A stretch of DNA of 64,000 nt from contig NZ_AP025518.1 of assembly GCF_022179545.1 (NCBI RefSeq), positions 4,898,001-4,962,000 of the forward strand. The letters are read 5' to 3'. This document shows, piece by piece, positions 60,245 through 64,000 of the stretch. This DNA is from Mycolicibacterium fortuitum subsp. fortuitum. Lineage in GTDB: Bacteria; Actinomycetota; Actinomycetes; Mycobacteriales; Mycobacteriaceae. Every line of letters begins with the position of its first letter. Position 1 is the stretch's first letter. The notes under the pieces were generated by a model. It saw only the letters and a list, made by a program, of their open reading frames with translations. It ran no database searches and was not told the DNA's origin. The translations under genes and the position numbers were made by a program.

Positions 60245-61378
60245 ATGAGTGAATCTCGTCTCGGGTTCGGCCTGTTGGGTCCGCTGCAGGTCACCGTGGA
60301 TGAAGCGACCGTCGCGCTGGGCACGCCCAAACAGCGAGCGGTGTTGGCGTTCCTGCTCGTCAACCGCAATCGGGCGGTGAGCACTGAATCACTGATCGAC
60401 GCGGTCTGGGACGGTGAACCGGTGCCCGCGGCCCGCGCCACCATCCACACGCATGTGTCCAACCTGCGTCGACTGTTGGGCGGTGGCGAACGGGAAACAC
60501 CTGCGGTGCTGGTCAAAGCGGCTCCCGGTTATCGGCTCAACGTGGCTGCCGGCAGTTGCGATCTGGACCGGTTCATCGCCGAGAAGTCCGCGGGGATCAA
60601 CGCCGCCGCGGCCGGACGGTTCGAGGCGGCCGGCACGCACCTGGCCGCCGCTCTGGCGCAATGGCGCGGCGACGTCCTCGAGGATCTCCGCGGATTCCGA
60701 TTCGCCGAAACTTTCGCCGCGGCCCTGACCGAGGACCACGTGTTGGTGCACACCAGCCGCGCCGAGGCCGAGATCGCCTGCGGACGAGCGAAAACCGTCA
60801 TCGCCGACCTCGAAGACCTCGTCGCCCGGCATCCATACCGCGAACCCTTATGGGCTCAACTGATCACCGCCTACTACCTTGCGGAACGGCAGTCCGATGC
60901 GCTGGCGGCCTATCGACGCGTCAAATCAGTGCTGGCCGAAGACCTCGGGATTGAACCCGGACCCACGCTCAGCGCACTGCATGCGCGGATCCTGCGTCAG
61001 GAGCGCCTCGATATCCGGCAGGTCGCCATGGCCACCGCGGCACGTACCGTGAGCGCCGGACGCGCCGCCGCCGGCCGAGGTGCAATGGCCGCCGCGCTGC
61101 GCGATGCCGCCGGACACCGATACCCGTTGAAGCCGAACGTCACCCGGATAGGCCGATTGCCCGACAACGACATCGTGCTCGACGATGCCGAGGTCAGCCG
61201 CCACCACGCCGTGATCATCGACACCGGGAGCAGTTTCGTCATCACCGACCTGCAGTCGGCCAATGGTGTGCAGGTGCGGCAGGAACGCATCCACCCCAGC
61301 GCCACCATCGGCGATGGGGACCACCTCCGCATCGGCGGCCGCGAGTTCACCTTCGAACTGCAAAGCGCTGCGCCGTGA
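60245..61378 (+). CDS. EmbR-like SARP regulator with FHA domain
   Basis: 377 residues from ATG 60245 (GGAAGG upstream). OmpR-like DNA-binding domain (FGLLGPLQVTVDEATVALGTPKQRAVLAFLLVNRNRAV...DAVWDGEPVPAARATIHTHVSNLRRLLG), a BTAD domain (about 95-245), and a C-terminal FHA domain (RIGRLPDNDIVLDDAEVSRHHAVI, LQSANGVQV). The same three domains in the same order form EmbR, which is phosphorylated by PknH and binds through its FHA. The nearby kinase supports such a pair. It overlaps the next gene by 4 bases (GTGA). Confidence 0.92.
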   Translation: MSESRLGFGLLGPLQVTVDEATVALGTPKQRAVLAFLLVNRNRAVSTESLIDAVWDGEPVPAARATIHTHVSNLRRLLGGGERETPAVLVKAAPGYRLNVAAGSCDLDRFIAEKSAGINAAAAGRFEAAGTHLAAALAQWRGDVLEDLRGFRFAETFAAALTEDHVLVHTSRAEAEIACGRAKTVIADLEDLVARHPYREPLWAQLITAYYLAERQSDALAAYRRVKSVLAEDLGIEPGPTLSALHARILRQERLDIRQVAMATAARTVSAGRAAAGRGAMAAALRDAAGHRYPLKPNVTRIGRLPDNDIVLDDAEVSRHHAVIIDTGSSFVITDLQSANGVQVRQERIHPSATIGDGDHLRIGGREFTFELQSAAP

Positions 61379-62229
61379 CATCGATGCGCAGCGGCCGGTT
61401 GTGGGCCCTCATCGCGGTCTTCGCGGCGATCGCGCTCGTCGCGGGGGTGTTCATCGGGACCCACCTCACCCGGCGCCCAGCCACAGGGAGCTCTGCGCCT
61501 ACCGCGTCGCTGGCCGCGGAGTTCGCCCAACTGGAACCCGGACTGCATGCCACGGTAGGGATCGCGCTGAGTGGTGTCGGTCCCGGGCAGGAACCAATAT
61601 CGTTGGGGCAGTGGCAGAGCGGTCCGGCGTGGTCGACCATCAAAGTGCCGTTGATCATCGCCGCGCTGCGCGCACAGGTGCCGCCGCAGATCACCGAAGC
61701 GATGACCGCAGCCATCACCCAATCCGACAATGCCGCAGCCGAAACGATCTGGGAGAGCCTGGGCACCCCCACCGAAGCTGCCAACAAAGTCGAGGCGGTG
61801 CTGCGGCAGGCCGGTGACCCGACCATCGTCCAATCGCAACGGGTACGTCCGGAATTCAGCGCGTCGGGGCAGACCGACTGGTCGCTGGCCGAGCAGGCCC
61901 GGTTCATCTCGGTGGCGGTGTGCGACAAGGCGAATGCTCCGGTGTTCGATCTGATGGGCCAGGTCGAAGCCGATCAACGATGGGGTCTTGGCACCATCGG
62001 CGGTAGCCGGTTCAAAGGCGGATGGGGACCTTCACCTACGGGCGGTTATCTGGTGCGCCAGATCGGTGTGCTGACCACCCCAACGGGAACGGTCGCCGTG
62101 GCGCTGGCCGCGCTGCCGCACTCGGGGCAATTCGAGGACGGCACCGCCGCGCTCACCACGATGACCCGCTGGCTGAGGGAGCGGCTGCAGGCTCTGCCGG
62201 CCGGCGACTGCCCAGTTCACCAGAGATAG
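61375..62229 (+). CDS. Membrane-anchored beta-lactamase-like serine hydrolase
   Basis: 284 residues from GTG 61375. N-terminal TM anchor LWALIAVFAAIALVAGVFIG, then a beta-lactamase/PBP-like domain: SxxK in WSTIKVPL, an SDN triad (QSDNAAAE), and KGG in place of KTG (RFKGGWGPS). The three motifs in order define a class-A-like fold. The anchor points to an exported protein of the envelope, maybe a regulator of peptidoglycan or a sensor. It overlaps the 3' end of the kinase gene by 13 bases. Confidence 0.85.
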   Translation: MTSMRSGRLWALIAVFAAIALVAGVFIGTHLTRRPATGSSAPTASLAAEFAQLEPGLHATVGIALSGVGPGQEPISLGQWQSGPAWSTIKVPLIIAALRAQVPPQITEAMTAAITQSDNAAAETIWESLGTPTEAANKVEAVLRQAGDPTIVQSQRVRPEFSASGQTDWSLAEQARFISVAVCDKANAPVFDLMGQVEADQRWGLGTIGGSRFKGGWGPSPTGGYLVRQIGVLTTPTGTVAVALAALPHSGQFEDGTAALTTMTRWLRERLQALPAGDCPVHQR

Positions 62230-63641
62230 ACGCGGGCGTTCTTTCCGCCCGTGCAGGTGATCCAGCTGTCGCCCGGGGACTGCTGACAATGCATCAAGAA
62301 GTTGGATCCGTCGCACAATGCGCCGGGCACCTTGCCGCAGTCCACGGCTCCCGGGGCCGACACGGCGCGCGGCAGTGGACTTGCGTTGCCGTATTCGGCC
62401 CAGTACGACGTCAGCACGCTGTTGGTGAAAAGGCATGAGGTTTCCGGCGTTCCGCGTCCGGCGCGGCTGCCGAACCCGCTGGCGGTGGTGGCCGCGAAAC
62501 CGTCGTCGCATGTCTGGTGCAGGCTGCTCTGATCGGGACCGGTGACCAGCGGTGGCAGTGGGCCTGCGGCCTGCGCCGGGTCCTTGCCCGTCGCAGAAGG
62601 CGGTGTGTCTGCGGGCTGGCCGAGATTGCCGGCGAGCATGCCGATCACGACGCCGAGAACGCCGAGGATCAGCGCAGCCGCCACGGCGATGATGGTCGGC
62701 AGCACCCAGTTCCGCCGCCGCGACTCCGGTTGGGTGGGCTCCACCGGTTGGTCCGCGTGTGGACCGGACACTGCGGCCGCAAGCGTCGGCGCCTGGTGGG
62801 GCAAGGTCGATGGCGCCGACCCCGCCTGCAGCGCGCGTTGCGCCGCACGGCCCAACGCGCCAGCGGACCCGTACCGGTCGTCGGGGTCCTTGGCCATGCC
62901 CCGCACGACCACGTCGTCGAGCGTCGTCGGCACCGCCGGGTTGGCCACGCTGGGCCTCGGAGGCGGTGCGGAGATGTGTGCTGCGAGCAGGCTTTCCAGG
63001 TTGTCGCCGGCGAATGGCGGATGGCCGGTCAACGCCTCGTACAACACACACGCCAGCGAGTACGAGTCGACCGCCGGCGTCACTGTCTGGCCCGTGAAAC
63101 GTTCGGGCGCCATGTAATTCATGGTGCCGATGCGAGATCCCTCCGTGGTCAACCGGCTGTCACCCTGGCTCTCGGCGATGCCGAAGTCGACGAGGTAGGC
63201 GAAGTCGGCCGGGGTGACGATGATGTTCTGCGGCTTGATGTCGCGGTGGATCAGCCCCGCGGCATGTGCCGCATCCAGGGCCGCCGCGATCTGGGTGGTG
63301 ATGGCCACCGCCCGCGCCGGTTCCAGCGGACCGTCGGCGATCAGATCCGACAACGTCGCGCCCTGCACCAACCGCATGTCGATGTAGAGACTGCCGTCGA
63401 TCTCGCCCCAGTCATGGATGGGGATGACGTGCGGTTCCTGCAAGACCGCCGCCGCGTGCGATTCCCGCTGGAACCGGGTACGGAAGATGGCGTCGTTGGA
63501 ATACTGATCGGCAAGGATCTTCAAGGCCACGGTCCGGTTCTTGTCCGCATCGAATGCCTCGTACACCTCCCCCATGCCGCCTTGGCCCAGTAGGCGCGTG
63601 ATCGAGTACTTGCCGAACGTCGTACCGACGCGCGAATCCAC
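62217..63641 (-). CDS. PknH-like transmembrane Ser/Thr protein kinase
   Basis: 474 residues from GTG 63641 (GGGGAG upstream). Kinase domain about 11-270: glycine loop GQGGMGEVY (19-27), VALK lysine (K41), HRDIKPQN (D134), DFG (152-154), APE. Juxtamembrane linker, one TM helix (VLPTIIAVAAALILGVLGVVIG), and an extracytoplasmic domain of about 110 residues with eight cysteines. Beside an EmbR-like gene, as pknH-embR are in M. tuberculosis, but the sensor domain is shorter than in PknH, so it may be a different member. Confidence 0.93.
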   Translation of the reverse strand: MDSRVGTTFGKYSITRLLGQGGMGEVYEAFDADKNRTVALKILADQYSNDAIFRTRFQRESHAAAVLQEPHVIPIHDWGEIDGSLYIDMRLVQGATLSDLIADGPLEPARAVAITTQIAAALDAAHAAGLIHRDIKPQNIIVTPADFAYLVDFGIAESQGDSRLTTEGSRIGTMNYMAPERFTGQTVTPAVDSYSLACVLYEALTGHPPFAGDNLESLLAAHISAPPPRPSVANPAVPTTLDDVVVRGMAKDPDDRYGSAGALGRAAQRALQAGSAPSTLPHQAPTLAAAVSGPHADQPVEPTQPESRRRNWVLPTIIAVAAALILGVLGVVIGMLAGNLGQPADTPPSATGKDPAQAAGPLPPLVTGPDQSSLHQTCDDGFAATTASGFGSRAGRGTPETSCLFTNSVLTSYWAEYGNASPLPRAVSAPGAVDCGKVPGALCDGSNFLMHCQQSPGDSWITCTGGKNARVYLW

Positions 63642-63727
63642 TTCCCGTCTCCCCTGGTCGTTCGTTCTAGACGCAGTATCGCCCGCGGGGCCACACGACG
63701 CAGATGATTGCCGACCTTGCCGCCCGG

Positions 63728-64000
63728 TCAGGGGCTTCCGATCGCCGGCACGGTGTCGGGTTGGCCTTTCGGCCGCTGGTAGCCGGGGCAGGTGACTTCG
63801 AGCTTGACCTGGCGCCATCCGGGCCCTTCATCGACGGGCATCCGTCCACTGATCGTGTAGACGTCGTCGACCTTGATGGCCGTCATCTCCTGCGAGTCTT
63901 TGGTGAAGCCACTGCCCTCGGGGATATGGAAGCCCGCTGCCTTGACGACCAGGCGGTGTGTCGTCGCCAGCATCACCCGGACGCTTTGTCGGTGATTCGT
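63728..64000 (-). CDS. LpqH-like (19-kDa antigen type) lipoprotein, partial at window end
   Basis: The frame is open through 64000, so the N-terminus is outside. The visible about 90 residues read HRLVVKAAGFHIPEGSGF...MTAIKVDDVYTISGRM..VKLEVTCPGY. The KVDDVYTISG and LEVTCP blocks recall the C-terminal part of the LpqH/19-kDa lipoprotein family, which are surface lipoproteins. The identification is tentative. It lies divergently or upstream of the kinase in the same direction, with an 86-base gap. Confidence 0.5.
   Translation of the reverse strand, partial: TNHRQSVRVMLATTHRLVVKAAGFHIPEGSGFTKDSQEMTAIKVDDVYTISGRMPVDEGPGWRQVKLEVTCPGYQRPKGQPDTVPAIGSP

Overview
The window reads as chromosomal DNA of a mycobacterium, probably a fast-growing Mycolicibacterium-type species. 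Supporting features are high GC, a complete yrbE/mce locus of eight genes, an mmpS-mmpL pair, many FadE-type acyl-CoA dehydrogenases, an EmbR-like SARP-FHA regulator beside a PknH-like kinase, LGFP and CAP secreted proteins, and many overlapping ATGA/GTGA gene junctions. I see no rRNA, tRNA, CRISPR array or prophage.

Region 1 (about 0.6-20 kb) is a catabolic island. It holds an NAD-malic enzyme, four acyl-CoA dehydrogenases, five short-chain dehydrogenases, three medium-chain reductases, a flavin reductase, an ABM monooxygenase-like protein, an APH-type kinase and four SnoaL/NTF2-fold proteins, arranged in several divergent operons. It looks like CoA-thioester oxidation of an unidentified (cyclic or branched) substrate; no CoA ligase, classical enoyl-CoA hydratase or thiolase is in the window. 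Five copies of a palindrome TAGAWYRWTCTA, three of them identical, lie before its transcription units and define a candidate regulon that includes the malic enzyme. A separate operon (9.0-13.2 kb) has its own TetR gene and a different operator. It ends in an ACAD10/11-like dehydrogenase overlapping an APH-like kinase, which suggests catabolism of hydroxyacyl-CoAs through a phosphorylated intermediate.

Region 2 (20-33 kb) has a TetR/PucR-like regulator pair, a lipase, and an mmpS-mmpL-tetR-marR operon. Its last gene, marR, is cut by a 2166-bp IS21-family element with a 5-bp target duplication; the two halves of marR rejoin in frame. A trans-acting enoyl-reductase-like protein, a zinc alcohol dehydrogenase and a second lipase follow.

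Region 3 (33-45 kb) is an mce operon (yrbEA-yrbEB-mceA to mceF) read on the minus strand. It ends in an mce-associated gene with a one-base frameshift and a small secreted protein. Secreted proteins of unknown role flank the 5' side.

Region 4 (45-48.9 kb) has a TetR gene, a Bfd ferredoxin, a VOC protein, an SDR closely related to the one at 4.2-5.1 kb, and a YczE-like membrane protein. A second operator, CTGACAW-N6-WTGTCAG, occurs four times here, once before the SnoaL-like gene at 19.2 kb, and in weaker forms before mmpS and near the mce locus. The local TetR is the likely ligand.

Region 5 (49-64 kb) is envelope and signalling: a GH16 hydrolase, an LGFP lipoprotein, secreted and cytoplasmic hydrolases, a frameshifted WXG100-like gene, and two linked units. 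One unit is an unusual 640-residue cupin / caspase-like / methyltransferase fusion coupled to a racemase-like protein. The other is an EmbR-like regulator, a beta-lactamase-fold protein and a PknH-like kinase. A 23-bp motif is repeated before the fusion gene and before the secreted gene downstream of it.
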